Shown: positions 1 to 11,597 of the stretch, piece by piece | How positions within the stretch are numbered: the first letter of the stretch is position 1 | How the letters are laid out: every line of letters begins with the position of its first letter | Origin: Locusta migratoria | Lineage: Eukaryota > Arthropoda > Insecta > Orthoptera > Acrididae | Reading direction: 5' to 3' | DNA length: 64,000 bases | Assembly (NCBI GenBank): GCA_026315105.1 | Contig: CM048750.1 | Coordinates: forward strand, 399,217,002 to 399,281,001 | The notes under the pieces: generated by a model | Databases searched by the model: none | Seen by the model: the letters and a program-made list of their open reading frames with translations, nothing else | What the model was told of the DNA's origin: nothing | Position numbers and translations under genes: made by a program

Positions 1-104
1 ATTTTTTGAACTCTGTTTTTCTTTTTTGGTTCTAATAAAACCCCATGTAATTCCAAGCATGTATGTCAAAGTTTATCTCTCTAATAATACAGTGAGAACA
101 GTTT

Positions 105-420
105 ACAACTCACCGCAAAGACGTGGCGACGAGCTGCGACAGGCACATACAAAAGACACACACATACAACACATTCAGCTATCGGCCATGGCCTTCTTCA
201 GAAAATAGAACACTCACGCAATCACACAGGCACACAACACAGTCAACAACCATCACCTCCGACTGCCACACTTCGAATCACGCTCTGCAGCGAATCGGGG
301 ACGGGAGAGGAGGGGATAGGAAGGTTACGTCACGGTGGTGGGGATGGGTTAGATGGGAATAACGAGATGCAGCTTAGGAATGGAGTAGGGAGGCGGGTGA
401 GGGGGGAAAATAAAATGAAA
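105..420 (-). repeat. Penelope-like terminal module, inverted
   Basis: Read on the minus strand this module carries a CTGAAGA box (195-201), a GGCC-AT-GGCC hairpin, a GT-rich run and an end resembling GGTGAGTT. The same order occurs at 31341-31665 (minus) and 31920-32280 (plus). It sits head-to-head against the plus-strand PLE coding region that starts near 425. An inverted terminal repeat upstream of the ORF is a known Penelope architecture. The GAAA of a hammerhead core is degraded to GATA here. Boundaries are approximate. Confidence 0.6.
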
Positions 421-424
421 TAAA

Positions 425-2310
425 GCAATCATCCTCCCTGCTGATAAAGGTTCCACCACTGTAGTTATGGATCACAGTGATTACCTGGCAGAAGGGCTCT
501 GCCAACTCTCTGATGACACCACCTACAAGTTGTGCCAGATTGACCTCATCCCCAAAGTCCAACAAGATCTCCAATCCCTATAAAATCTTATGGCCCCTCC
601 CAGAAACTCACCCCTGAATCCATCTCCCTCCTCACCCCAGCAGCACCCCACACACCCACCTTTTACATGCTCCCCAAATTCCACAAACCTAATAATCCTG
701 GACGCCCTATTGTGGCTGGTTACTGTGCTCCTACCGAACGAATTTCAGCCCTAGTTGACCAACACCTCCAACCTATTGTCCAAAATCTATCTTCCCACAT
801 CAAGGATACCTACCACTTCCTTCACCGACTCTCCACCATTCCCACCCCTTTGCCTCCTGGATCTTTACTTGTCACAGTGGATGCCACCTCCCTATACACC
901 AACATCCCACATGCCCATGGCCTTGCCGCTCTGGAACATTACCTCTCCCAACGTCCCTCTGAACGCAAGCCTGATACCTCATTCCTCATAACCCTTACCA
1001 ATTTAATCCTACTTAACAACTACTTTTCCTTTGAGGGGAAAGTTTACCATCAAATCCAAGGCACAGCCATGGGCACCCGCATGGCACCCTCCTATGCCAA
1101 CCTGTTCATGGGCCGTCTGGAGGAATCCTTCCTAGCATCCCAAAACCTCAAACCTCTGGCCTGGTTCAGGTTCATTGATGATATTTTCATGATCTGGACT
1201 CAGGGCCAGGACACCCTATCCTCCTTTCTTCAGAACCTCAATTCCTTCTCTCACATCCACTTCACCTGGTCATCCTCAACCAACCATGCCACATTCCTGG
1301 ATGTCAACCTCCACCTCACTGATGGCTCCATCCACACTTCCGTCCATATTAAACCTACGAACCACCAACAGTACCTACATTTTGACAGTTACCATCCCTT
1401 CCACGTCAAAAAATCCCTCCCTTACAGCCTGGCCACCCATGGACGGCATATCTGCAGTGACAAGAATTCCCGTTCTGAATATGCTGAAGGTCTCACAAAG
1501 GCCTTCACAAACAGAAACTACCCCACAGACCTAGTCCGCAAACAAATCTCCCGTGCCATATCCTCACACACCCCAAATCCTCTTCCTAACACCAGTAACC
1601 ATCCACAAAAGAGCGCTCCCCTTACCCAGTACTACCCTGGTCTCGAACAAGTAAATTCCATCCTTCGCCAAGGTTTTGATTTTCTATCCTTGTGCCCAGA
1701 AATGAGAGACATCCTGCCCAAGATCCTTCCCACCCCTCCTAAAGTGGTGTTCCGTCGCCCTCCCAACCTTCAGAACATCCTACTTCATCCTTATGCCACC
1801 CCAAAACCCAGCTCACTGCCACAGGGATCATATCCTTGTGGAAGACCCCGCTGCAAGACCTGTCCAATCCACCCACCCAGCACTTCCTATTCCAGTCCTG
1901 TCACAGGATTATCCTACCATATCAGAGGCCGGGCCACCTGTGAAAGCAGCCACGTAATTTACCAACTGTGCTGCAAACACTGTACAGCTTTCTATATTGG
2001 CATGACCACCACCCAGCTGTCCATTAGGATGAATGGCCACCGCTAAACTGTGGCCAAAAACAAGGTGGACCACCCTGTGGCACAGCATGCAGCGGAGCAC
2101 ATGCTTGATTTCAATGGCTGCTTCACAACCCGGGCCATCTGGATCCTCCCATCCACCACCAGCTTTTCTGAACTGCACAGATGGGAGTTATCCCTACAAT
2201 ACATTCTCCGATCCCAAAATCAACCAGGCCTCAACCTACGATAACTTCCCTATATTTCTTCTCCATACCTTTCAGTTCCTACCTCTCTATCCCAAACCTC
2301 GCCTATTTTG
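425..2310 (+). mobile_element. Penelope-like retroelement, copy 1, degraded
   Basis: A Penelope-like reverse transcriptase (RT) is followed by a GIY-YIG endonuclease. The 5' part (about 430-580) translates as a PLE N-terminal region containing ADKGSTTVVMD, then breaks by stop and frameshift. The long open part is 667-2046 and the same frame resumes after one stop. The 3' end runs into a (GT)n tract at 2315-2345 and then into a LINE. An inverted PLE terminal module lies immediately upstream (105-420). Confidence 0.88.
667..2246 (+). pseudogene. Penelope-like RT + GIY-YIG endonuclease, one in-frame stop
   Basis: The encoded enzyme would copy the element's RNA at a nick made by its GIY-YIG endonuclease. 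Seen in the frame: the entry motif LPKFHKPNNPGRPIV (start), VDATSLYTNIP (about residues 75-85), GTAMGTRMAPSYANLFMG, and the catalytic motif FIDDIF near residues 168-173. A cysteine-rich linker (CGRPRCKTCP) follows, then the GIY-YIG core FYIGMT near residue 442. A TAA at 2044-2046 (probably CAA originally) interrupts the nuclease; the frame continues with DHPVAQHA to about 2246. The true N-terminus is upstream (from about 430) but is broken. This is the most complete PLE ORF in the window. It is probably inactive. Confidence 0.9.
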
Positions 2311-2313
2311 AGT

Positions 2314-2314
<1 letters not shown>

Positions 2315-2345
<31 letters not shown>
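2315..2345. repeat. (GT)n microsatellite
   Basis: An uninterrupted dinucleotide run lies directly 3' of PLE copy 1. PLE copy 2 has a GT run in the equivalent place (9549-9591), so the tract probably belongs to the element. Confidence 0.95.
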
Positions 2346-2348
<3 letters not shown>

Positions 2349-2464
2349 CCTTGTGTACTTGCAGTGTGCATGCATTTTCTATATATTTTTATTTTACTTT
2401 ATTTTATTTTCTCGAGAGAAAATAAGAGAATCATATCGACGAAAATTAAAGTGTAAACTAGGCT

Positions 2465-3592
2465 ATGGCAGGCCACAAGGATGCAGTGTGTGAGAAGTGT
2501 AAACAAAACACAAAAAGTGATTCTACAACAGTTAAATGTAATGCATTCTGTGGAGCAACTTACCATATTGAGTGTATAGAAATTAGTAGTAATTAAGCTA
2601 GAATTGTAAAAGCAAAGAAGTGTAAAAATATAATATATTGTTGTGATGTTTGCATGGAGAGGTTAGAAACAGCAAGTACACCAAGTGAGAAATCTCTCTG
2701 ACTTATTGAGGACAAAATTGAGAAACTAGCAAATATTATTTCTACACAGACTGTACTCCTGCAAAAACAAAATGAAGATCTAAAATCATATATAGAAATG
2801 GTGGATGAACTAAAACAAGAAGTGAAGAAAATGAAAGAAGAAAGTACCAAAAAAATTGTTTTAATCCAGCCAAAAACTAATCAAAGTAGTGAAACCACAA
2901 GAGAAATTTGTAAGACAAATATAAAACCAGTAGAACTGAAGGTTGGGGTTACTGGAATACAAAACTTGCAGAAGGGAGGGATAGCCATAAAATGTTCCAG
3001 CAGCAATGAAGTAAAAAAAATCTAAAATGAGGCTAAGAAAGCCTTGGGACAAGGTTATAATGTCAGAGTTCTGTCGCTTTATCAACCCTGCATCAAAATA
3101 GTAGGCACGAAAGAAAAAATAGAAGATGAATTTGTCCTTCATTGCCTAAAAAACCAAGACAAGGACTCTATTGGAGAAAATTCAGTAGTAAATGTCTTAA
3201 AAAATAGAAAAATTAGAGAAGGTAAAGTAATAACAATTGTGGAAATGGATCCAGAGTCTTTCAGGAAAATCATAGAAGTGGGGAAAGTAAATATTGAATG
3301 GCAACGATACAAAGTATATGAACACATTAATATTGTTAGATGATTTAAATGCAAGGGGTTCAATCACTATGCAGACCGTTGTAATGATGACAGCCCTTAT
3401 TTAAAGTGTGCTAGTTCCTCTCACCAGGCAGATAAATGTGCAGAAGACACATTGAAGTGTTCAAATTGCATTAAAGTAAATGCAAGATTAGGAATGAACC
3501 TGGACACAACCCATAATGTGATGGACAATACATGCCCGGTTTACAGAAGGCAAGTAGAGAATTACAAAACAAAAATACAGTATTCCAAATAG
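2465..3592 (+). pseudogene. LINE ORF1 (gag-like, zinc-binding), four in-frame stops
   Basis: One reading frame runs from ATG 2465 to TAG 3590-3592 and is interrupted only by stops at 2594, 2699, 3023 and 3341, with no frameshift needed. The N-terminus has a PHD-like Cys/His cluster (CEKC, CNAFC, YHIEC, CCDVC). A coiled-coil-like stretch rich in Lys and Glu follows (about 2720-2860). The C-terminus holds retroviral-type zinc knuckles starting FKCKGFNHYADRC, then further Cys pairs to KCSNC. Such ORF1 proteins bind element RNA. It precedes the endonuclease/RT ORF by about 50 bp. Confidence 0.8.
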
Positions 3593-3640
3593 CGACTAAA
3601 GAATGGTAAAAGCAACAGCATACATGAAAAAGGTGAAATT

Positions 3641-6313
3641 GTGTCAATTGATGTACAGGGCTTTCTATGCCACAAGGATGAACTAGCAGAATTTGCAAGA
3701 CAAAATTCTCCATGGTTGCTCTGCCTCCATGAAACTCATGTCACACAAGATGTTGAAGACATAGAACTCGAAATAGAGGGTTATAATATAGTTCATTGTA
3801 ACACAAAATCCAGTCACACAGGAGGAGTGCTTATCTACATAAAAAAAACAACAAAGGTACAAGATTGAATTCCACAATGTGAAATCCATGGAATACTGGG
3901 ATGTAGCTATTACAACTGCTATTAAAAAGGAGAAATACTATATTGGCTGCATCCATCATTCACCAAGTGGAAACTGCTCAAGATTTCTAGATTTCTTTGA
4001 AGAGTGGCTGGAAATGCTAATTGACAGTGGAAAAAAGATAGTTGTGAAGGAGATTTTAATATAAATTGGTTCAGTGATGCAGAATCATGTAGAATAAGAA
4101 AAATAGTTCAGATGTGTGGACTAAAACAAGTTGTATAAGAAGAAACAAGAATAAGCACAAGATATTGCCAGTATACTGATACCATACAGACATCAAGTAC
4201 ATTAGTAGATCTAGTAATGACAAACAACTATACACTGGAGGCTAGTGTTCAGACTACCCCTAGAATTAGTGACCACTTCATAGTGCTGATCCACTTGCAT
4301 GATTTGAGCAGAGCAGAAGAAAGAATGAAGATACTTGACACTGGAAGCTTTGCAATAAACATAGAGCATGTATCTTTTCCCTTATGTGATCCATCCAATA
4401 GTTTGACATCAATTTACCAACAATTAGTAGAAGAACTGGAGAATGTTGTGGAATTATCCACAAAGGAATATACAAATCATGCAAATGCTAAGCCTTGGTT
4501 TAATAATAATGTCCAGAATGCAGTGAAGCAAAGAGACCTCTCATATAAGAGGTACTCATATCTCCGAAGTGTATGTCCTAACAATAAGGTTATTCTAGAA
4601 GAGTAGAACACGTACAAAACGTTAAAAAAACAACTGTCTATATGTCATTAGAAGAGAAAAAAAAAGGAATACTACAGTAAGACTATAGATAACTGCAGAC
4701 AAAACCCAACCAAAATATGGACCACACTAAAGAAAGTAATATCAAAAACAAAAAGTAGTAACAATATAGGGCAACTAAAAGTGAATGACAGTGTTTATAC
4801 AAACAAGACTGACATTGTGAACAAGCTGAATGAATTCTATACAGACAGTATAAAGGACATAGTGGACTCAATACATTGCACTAGGAATATAAACTTCCTG
4901 ACTAAGAATGAAAATTCATTTGACTTATTTAGGAAAATATCTGTTGAAGAACTGGATGAAATTCTTAATGATATGAACAGTAAACCAGCCACAGGTGATA
5001 AAATCTCTATACAAGTAATGAAACTGAGTTGGTCACACATAAGAGAAAGAGTACATAATATAATAGTGAGATCACTTAAGACAGGTGAAGTACCTGAACC
5101 ACTTAAATTCTTTACAATAAAACCTATACCGAAAGTGAAGGACTCCAACAAAGCAGAAGATGTGAGGCCAATAAACTTGCTGCCTGGTATCGAAAAAGTA
5201 CTAGAGAAGGTAGTACACAAGCAACTACTGAAGTTCCTAAATAACAACAACATATTAACAACTGTCCAGTCTGGATTCCGAGCCGGGCATTCAACAGAAA
5301 CTGCTCTACAATGTATCATTTCTAAATGGAAGGAGCGGATGGATCTTGGACAAAGTGTAGTGGCAGTTTTCCTGGACCTGAAGAGAGCCTTTGAGACTAT
5401 CGACAGACTGCAACTACTTCAGAAACTGGAAGCCTATGGTATATGTGGTGTTGTGTTAAAATGGTTTGAAAGCTACTTAATGGGGAGGAAGCAGTATGTG
5501 AAATGTGATCAGGATGTGTCCAAAATAATAGCAAATGATCTAGGTGTGCCACAGGGCAGTGTTCTTGGCCCATTACTGTTTATACTTTACATTAATGAAA
5601 TCCCAAAAGTGCTAAAGGATTGTGAGATACACCTATTTGCACATGACACACTTCTTTATGCTTCAGGTACAAACATGGATTGCCTTATAGACAATTTGAA
5701 CAGCAATGTAGCCAGTGTCAATCATTGGCTGAAGCTTAACACAAAGAAGACAAAGTGCATGCTTCTTACACTAAAATCAGAGGTAGGTGATCTGAACAGT
5801 GACATAGTTATTGATGGTGAAAAAATTGAATGGGTTAGCTATTATAAATACTCGGGAGTGATTGTAGATAGTAAGCTAAAACTGGATGAACATATAAATT
5901 ATATAACCAAGAAGATAGGTAAGAAAATAGGATTCCTTAGTAGGATTAGGAAAATCCTAACAGAAAAAAGCAGAATGACAGTGTACAACACCATCATAAT
6001 GCCTCACTTTTCATATGCTGGATCAATACTGTACCTGTGTAACATGACAGTGAGTAGGCTACAGATATTACAAAACAGATGCAAGAGATTAATATTGAAT
6101 TGTGAGGTGTACACTAGAATAGAATATATGTTGGTAACATTAAATTGGTTGTCTGTCAAACAGTTCATCACACTACAAGCAATGATTTTTATTCATGAGA
6201 TTAAATTAGGAATGTGTCCAGACTATTTAGGCAATAAACTAACTTTAGTGAAAGAGATCCATAACTATAATACAAGAAGTAGCAACAACTACTACTTGGA
6301 GTGTAAAAATTAA
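3641..6313 (+). pseudogene. LINE ORF2: endonuclease and reverse transcriptase, disrupted
   Basis: The endonuclease begins near 3641 (SIDVQGFLCHKDELAEF, then WLLCLHETHV) and includes GGVLIYIKK. Its later part changes frame at about 3868-3880 (YYIGCIHHSPSG), and ISDHFIVLI near 4270 is the endonuclease C-terminus. The RT is open from 4781 to 6313: FLDLKRAFETID, then GVPQGSVLGPLLFILYIN. The catalytic FADD is changed to FAHD near 5635-5650, which would inactivate the polymerase. The C-terminal segment (KKIGFLSRIRKIL, RLQILQNRCKRLIL) is typical of LINE RT tails. Confidence 0.85.
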
Positions 6314-6627
6314 AAAAAAAAAAAAAGGTCAAAACTGCATATTTTTCAAAGGTATTAGCCAGTACAACAGTTTACCAAAAGAACTAAGAGACTGTCACTC
6401 ATTGGCTTTATTAAAAAAAAAAAAAGGCTGAAGAAATATATAGGTCTACAGCAGAGAAACCTGTGATATATAATGTGTAAATTTATAATACTGTATGTGT
6501 TTAAATATAATGTATAAACCTGTAATGCTGAAACACACAATAGTAAATCAATGTAGTTGTATTTCAACAAGTTTATGTAAAACATCAGCCTGAGTGCTGA
6601 AACAAACCAAACTAAATAAATAAATCA

Positions 6628-7025
6628 TCACAATCGGAACGTGTGTAGGGGCCTTCGGCCACCGCGCCCATTGTCAGCTGTCTTTGTTTACGCAACTGGT
6701 AGTTTTTCGTGCTTTGCATGACGCGTTTCGAGAAGTTATTCTTGTTGTGAAATGCAAAGGTACTGTTCGGCCACGAGAACTTGACGATTTGCGCGGTGGC
6801 TGCTGGGAGCTCCATTACGGCTGCTTTGGGGAGTGAAGGGTGAGCAGGAGGCAGCTTGCTGCAGTGCTGGAACCGTTACTCTAACAATGTGTACAGTAAT
6901 CTTTCGTGTCAAGGACCATTGTAAAGTTGGCAGCACTTGTAAATAAAATAATAGCTTTCAACTAGTGCCGATATTCGCCACTTGTAGCAGCACCAGCAAA
7001 ATCGTCAAGTTATCGCGGCCAAATA
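6628..7025. other. Unassigned spacer, locally GC-rich
   Basis: Between the LINE tail and the Merlin-like element. The part from about 6640 to 6860 is clearly richer in G+C than its surroundings. I see no credible ORF, repeat or RNA gene. It could be an old unique sequence or the edge of an unrecognised repeat. Confidence 0.4.
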
Positions 7026-7626
7026 GTAATTTACAAGAAAGCCCTCCATCAAAATAGTCGCGCACCTATCGATGTATCAAATGTGCGATTACTGTTCCGG
7101 CGAGAGTTACGGCATGTTATCTACTGTCACAATACTAATTCAAGCATATGGTATACTTACATTATTCCTGAGCGGATATATTTTTGTCAACTGAGAATTT
7201 CGATGTCTCAAACAATGTGTTTCTTATTATCGTTGTTTTCTTCCCACATTTCTTGCAGACCAACAGAAAAGGAATTCCCTTATCTGCCGATTTAACTCCT
7301 ACTCGCACTGTCTGAACACCTTCGCAATTAATGCAATTTAGAAGTCTGTCATTTGGTAATTCCACGCTTTTGTCCACTGTCGACAAAGAAGGAATTAAAC
7401 TCTTCCACGTTAAGTGTTCACCCGCCGAAATTGGATAGCTGAAACTCATATCAATGACAATAGTAAACACGTCAGTACCTTCCAGTCACACTCAATAACA
7501 CAGACTGTGAGAATGTATGACACGGAAATATCTCAAAATTCGCGCGACGTCGTATCGACCATCCCACACGTTCGATTTATCGATAGCTACGCGACTATTT
7601 CGATGGATACTTTTCTTGTAAATTAC
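7026..7626 (-). mobile_element. Short Merlin-like DNA transposon with ~60 bp TIRs
   Basis: Imperfect inverted ends: 7026-7088 begins GTAATTTACAAGAAA, and the reverse complement of 7563-7626 begins with the same 15 bases. The match continues through CCATC, AAATAGTCGCG and CTATCGAT. The interior encodes on the minus strand a zinc-ribbon ORF (7162-7470) resembling the N-terminus of IS1595/Merlin transposases. The DDE catalytic part is absent, so this is an internally deleted, non-autonomous copy. I could not find a clean 8-9 bp TSD. Confidence 0.62.
7162..7470 (-). pseudogene. Merlin/IS1595-type zinc-ribbon transposase fragment
   Basis: The 102-residue ORF has two Cys pairs: CINC near residue 46 and CKKC near residue 72. 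They are followed by a Lys-rich turn, RNTLFETSKFSVDK, where IS1595/Merlin transposases have a T-FE-SK motif after the second knuckle. In that family this zinc ribbon precedes the DDE nuclease, which is missing here: the frame stops at 7162 and the right TIR begins shortly after. Between the TIRs it is the only coding trace. Family assignment rests on motif spacing, not on a search. Confidence 0.55.
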
Positions 7627-8599
7627 CAATGGAAATATTTATCCAAGTATTTTTTGTGGCATTTTATAAACGGTGAGACTGATGGATGACTTGTGTGTTT
7701 CTCTGCACACTGAAGGGGGCACCGTTTATTATAAACTCAAAAGGGCGATAATAGTGGGAGACGACGACCTTATGCAAATGTCACAAAAAATACTTAAGTA
7801 TGTATTTGCACTCAAGAACGCGAATAAATTCTCGAATATCGTCGTGCAAAATATTGAAAAATACAAAAGAAAGGAACTTGGGCAGTTTTACTGCACAAAT
7901 AATTAATGCCAGTTAGAGGCTTGCTGACTAATCAATTATAACGAACGAAATTATGTCAAAAATTTCTAATTCCCATAAAATTACCAGTTCCCTGCCGCTT
8001 AAAATGGTAAAAAATTGGATAACCTTTATTATATAATAAACTTCCTGGTGAGTATTTTGATGCCTATTATGTACATATATCACAAATAAACTACGAAAAT
8101 GCAAGAGTAATCGAGTAAACGTATTTTACCGTTCAAAACATTATTTCCCACATTTTACACTATTTCACTGAAGTACCTTGAAAAGTGTTAAAATGGGGTT
8201 CTAATGTAATTGAGTGTGTGTGACTTTTTCTTTATATCTTTCCCCCTCCTCCACCCAAGCCCCCCCCCATCCCAATCAGCATCACTTGACTCAATTCTCT
8301 TTACTGCTTGATCATCCTCTTTGGCATGCCTCAGTACTAATATACAGTACGTCTGACTAACACAATACTCAATCATCACCCTCATGACCTATGTTATGGT
8401 TTAACCCCTTCCGTTTTCTGCTCACATTCCTTTTTTCTTCCCTTCTCTCCCACCTTATGAAGGAAAACTGTTCTGAAAGCTTCCCCTATTTTTTCGTCCT
8501 TTTTCTTTCTTTGTGTAACTATCAGCAGTACAGCACAATCTATCCCTTTTGAAGAATAATTTATAATCTCTGTGGATAATTTCCACCAATAAACGTATG
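7627..8599. other. AT-rich spacer with a weak ORF (7673-7906)
   Basis: No repeat boundary is evident. A plus-strand frame at 7673-7906 encodes 77 residues (including GGTVYYKLKRAIIVGDD) ending in TAA. It has a coding-like composition but matches no family I recognise and lacks a start context or splice evidence, so I do not call a gene. The part from about 8210 to 8600 is C/T-rich on the plus strand and may be a decayed upstream portion of the following PLE. Confidence 0.3.
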
Positions 8600-8617
8600 A
8601 ATACAACTTAGGTCTTT

Positions 8618-9358
8618 GTGGCAAAAGAGTCTGCTCCACTCCTGAACCAGTACCTTAATAACCTAATAACAGCTTTCATATCCTACAGCTATTCTCCTGA
8701 TCTGGTACAGAAGCAAATTGCCAGAGCCACTTCCTCCTCCCCCCAAGCCCACAACCATCCACAGAAGAACTGCAAAAGTGCCCTGCTTGTCACCAAACAC
8801 TTTCTGGGACTCGATCAGACTCTGAATGTGGCTCTCCAATAGGGATACGACTTCCTTGAATCCTACCCTGAAATGAGGTCCATTCTTCGTGGCATCTTTC
8901 CCACTCCACCAAGAGTGTCTTTCCACCGACCACCTAACCTTCATAGCCTCCTAGGTCATCCCTATGGAATCTCCAAACCACCTTCCCTACCCTCCGGCTC
9001 CTACCCATGTAACCACCCCCGGTGTAAAACCTGTCCTATGCACCTTCCCACCACCACTTACTTCAGTCCTGTAACCCAGAAGTCGTACAGCATTATTGGT
9101 AGAGTCACTTGCAATAGCAACAAAGTGATTTACCAACTAACATGTCTGTATTGTGAAGCATTCTATGTGGGAATGACCAGCAACAAACTGTCCATTTACA
9201 CGAACGGACACAGACACACAGTGTTTGTTGGCAATGAGGATCACCCTGTAGCTAAGCATGCCCCGGTGCACGGTCAGCATATCTTGGCACAGTATTACAC
9301 AGTCTGGATTATTTGGATACTTCCCAGTGACGCCAACCTTTCAGATCTCCGGAGATGA
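8618..9358 (+). pseudogene. PLE RT C-terminus and GIY-YIG endonuclease, one stop
   Basis: A single frame with one internal TAG (8840-8842) covers the end of the RT (SPDLVQKQIARATSS), the linker with CNHPRCKTCP, and the endonuclease core FYVGMTSNKLSI near 9165-9195. The following DHPVAKHAPVHG matches the segment after the GIY-YIG core in copy 1. The frame ends at a TGA near 9356. The palm domain with the catalytic aspartates is missing, so it cannot be an active polymerase. Confidence 0.85.
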
Positions 9359-9545
9359 GAACGTGCCCTTCAGCACAGTCTCTCTTCCTGTTGCCCACCT
9401 GGTCTCAACCTTCATTAGCTTTAAATTCCCGCCCACCATTCTACATCTTTGCCTCCAATCTCTGGTCAGAGCCTCTGCCTCGACTGGCATCTCTGTCCGA
9501 CTTCTTTGCATTTTGCATATATCTGCCTTGGTGTGTGAGTGTGCA

Positions 9546-9548
<3 letters not shown>

Positions 9549-9591
<43 letters not shown>
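9549..9591. repeat. (GT)n microsatellite inside the PLE 3' region
   Basis: About twenty GT units lie between the PLE ORF and its conserved tail. The translated runs of Cys-Val across it are artefacts. Confidence 0.95.
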
Positions 9592-9592
<1 letters not shown>

Positions 9593-9707
9593 ACCTATCC
9601 TTTTTTACTCGAAGGTAAGTCTTTCCTCTCCCGGGATTGAAATGATTACTCATCTGCTCCTTTAAACCCACGTCCTTTCTATTTCCCTCTCCTTCCCTGC
9701 TCTTTGC

Positions 9708-9734
9708 CTGAAGAAGCCACAAATGGTTGCGAAA
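9708..9734 (+). ncRNA. Hammerhead-ribozyme-like core in PLE tail (degraded)
   Basis: CTGAAGA (9708-9714) is followed by a short hairpin (GCCAC...GGTTGC) and then GAAA (9731-9734). The canonical box is CTGATGA, so one core base differs. Hammerhead motifs in Penelope-like elements are established knowledge. Stems I and III are not obvious here, so self-cleavage is unproven. Confidence 0.45.
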
Positions 9735-9835
9735 GATTGCATTTGTGTGTATGTGTGTTTTATTTATGTTACTGTCACTTACCTATGCTCCTTCGCCTGG
9801 TAAGTAAACCTCATCTACTTTATATAGGCTGGGAA

Positions 9836-11597
9836 TTTGTGTCAGACAGGAGGTGTGCTTAGGTAGTCCTTGCAGGTGCAGTGATCATATATTATGTGAA
9901 TATGATATGTACTGAAACTTTGAATATTCAAGAAAGCATGAAGAGGGAAAAACTAAACATTTGATTGTTGAAAATAAGTACAGGTACTCGAAGAGTAATA
10001 GATGTTCATGGAATAACACAATTACCAAACAAATGTATTGTTACCATTGTAACAGACTATGTACATTTTTGAATTGTCATTTTTATGTATTGCATATTTT
10101 CTTGTAAACGTTGTAAAGGGATGATTAATCCACGTTCATGCTATGTTTTGGCGAATGTGTGTTCAAAAACTCTCACCTTGGAGAATACACAAATTCATTC
10201 CAAACAATGTGGTCACACCACATGCCTAATTACGACAATGCAACACACATTGTGTTTGAACCAAAATGTGTGTCAGTGAAATTCCTTGAAGTGAAGTGAT
10301 ATGAATGTGGAAATGGAACAGAAAAGTAATTGAATGTGATTAGTGAAAGCAATTAAGCGCAGTGTGTGGCAAGTAGTGTTATCACAAGTAAGAGCCAGAA
10401 AGTGTGGTACGCTATAGACGCCTTAAAAAGTGCTTACCTGTTCTGTGAAACATCATATCATACATATGTCCAGCGTGCTCCCTCAGCTGTTGTGAAGAAC
10501 GATAAACAGCATTCAAGGTGATTCCACAGCTGGCTCCAATAACACCTGAACCACCTCATTGCATTCCACCCAACTGGCATATTTAACTACGGATGCAGCA
10601 TGCAGTGTGTCAAGTGATCAGTGACAGTCTACCAACCTTTGCCAGCTAATACAACTGGCAAAGACCATACTCCATGTGCAGTAATACTATATATACTCAG
10701 TGACGTCTGGACATGGCTGACAGATGACAACTTATGAATGTTAATGTGCACAAATCAAAACAAATGCCTCATGGCGAGTACCATAAAATGTTGAGACTGT
10801 CAAACACTTCCAATTACATATGTGAAGATGTGTGTATTTGTATATTTGTGATATTGTATGTTGTGTAGATTTAAATGATGAATTTTTTTTATGTGTGTGC
10901 TTGTATATAAAAATAAATAAAAGTATGTTTGATTTTATCCTCCGAAATGATGAGCCAACTCAGAATGATCAATCCATATTGGTATATTAATGAAGCATTC
11001 TATAAAATTTTTATTATTTCTCATGAATGACAAAGGAAAACCTAACACTTCAAATTTATATAATACTTCTGCCGTATGTATGGTACATCAGCCAGACCTA
11101 TGGGGACATATGTGACGATACATATGGTAGAGGCAAGGAGTATGAAGGTCAGTAGGAAGATTAAGTTCTTTTTCCTGCAATTTTTAAGACATAACATAGC
11201 TTTATTTTTCCATAAACATAATATGTTTTTTTATTTACTTAAATCCAGTATATGAAGTAAAATATCAATCACAGATTGATTACACAATTGGCATTAATCG
11301 ACTCTGACATGACAGAAGAATGTGGTACTTCAATAAGTCTTGAAATAGATGAGTAGTTTTTCATAATCGTCTTTTGATCTTCAAACAAGACGCCACACAA
11401 TTGTATTGATGTATTGTAGAATTTTATGAAGTTTCGTGAAATACAAAATGTTTCTTTAAATCAACCAAGATATCCTATATTAATTAGTTAGCAGGAGAGG
11501 GCTTTAAAGGACAGCTCCACCCCCATCCAATTGCTGCAGTTATGTGACATATTGTTATAACTTTAATATCCGGGTAAACCTGCAGAGGCAAATTTTA
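9836..11597. other. AT-rich intergenic sequence, nothing identified
   Basis: No ORF above background, no inverted ends and no RNA gene seen. The stretch near 10900-10925 (AAAAATAAATAAAAG) could be an old retroelement tail. Part of 11590-11815 reads as continuation of a degenerate minus-strand frame from the Helitron-like 3' region but lies outside the predicted CTAG end. Confidence 0.3.

Larger units (their letters stand above)
2350..6627 (+). mobile_element. Jockey-type non-LTR retrotransposon (LINE), degraded
   Basis: The element has two ORFs, an apurinic-type endonuclease, an RT and a 3' end in (AAAT)n (AAATAAATAAAT near 6614-6625). ORF1 is at 2465-3592 and ORF2 at about 3641-6313. Adenine runs at 6313-6327 and 6413-6424 lie in the 3' region. 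The 5' limit is set by the (GT)n tract of the neighbouring PLE. Many stops and frameshifts show it is old. Jockey is favoured over CR1 from the gag-like zinc knuckles in ORF1, but the clade is not certain. Confidence 0.85.
8600..9835 (+). mobile_element. Penelope-like element, copy 2, 5'-truncated, with 3' tail
   Basis: It begins in the middle of the PLE protein (equivalent to about residue 277 of copy 1) and runs through the Cys-rich linker and GIY-YIG domain. A (GT)n tract (9549-9591) and a ~240 bp tail ending near 9835 follow. The tail (GTAAGTCTTTCC, CCCGGGATTG, a hammerhead-like core at 9708-9734, CGCCTGGTAAGT) is the same module that forms both arms of the palindrome at 59936-60573, which links the palindrome to PLEs. 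The 5' truncation fits incomplete reverse transcription. Confidence 0.85.

Noticed and set aside
2181..2493. Cys-Val repeat ORFs, also at 9258-9665 and 32105-32287
   Set aside because: Translations of (GT)n runs in PLE sequence.
7673..7906. 77-residue ORF as a host exon
   Set aside because: No recognisable domain or splice pattern; kept only as a note in the spacer entry.
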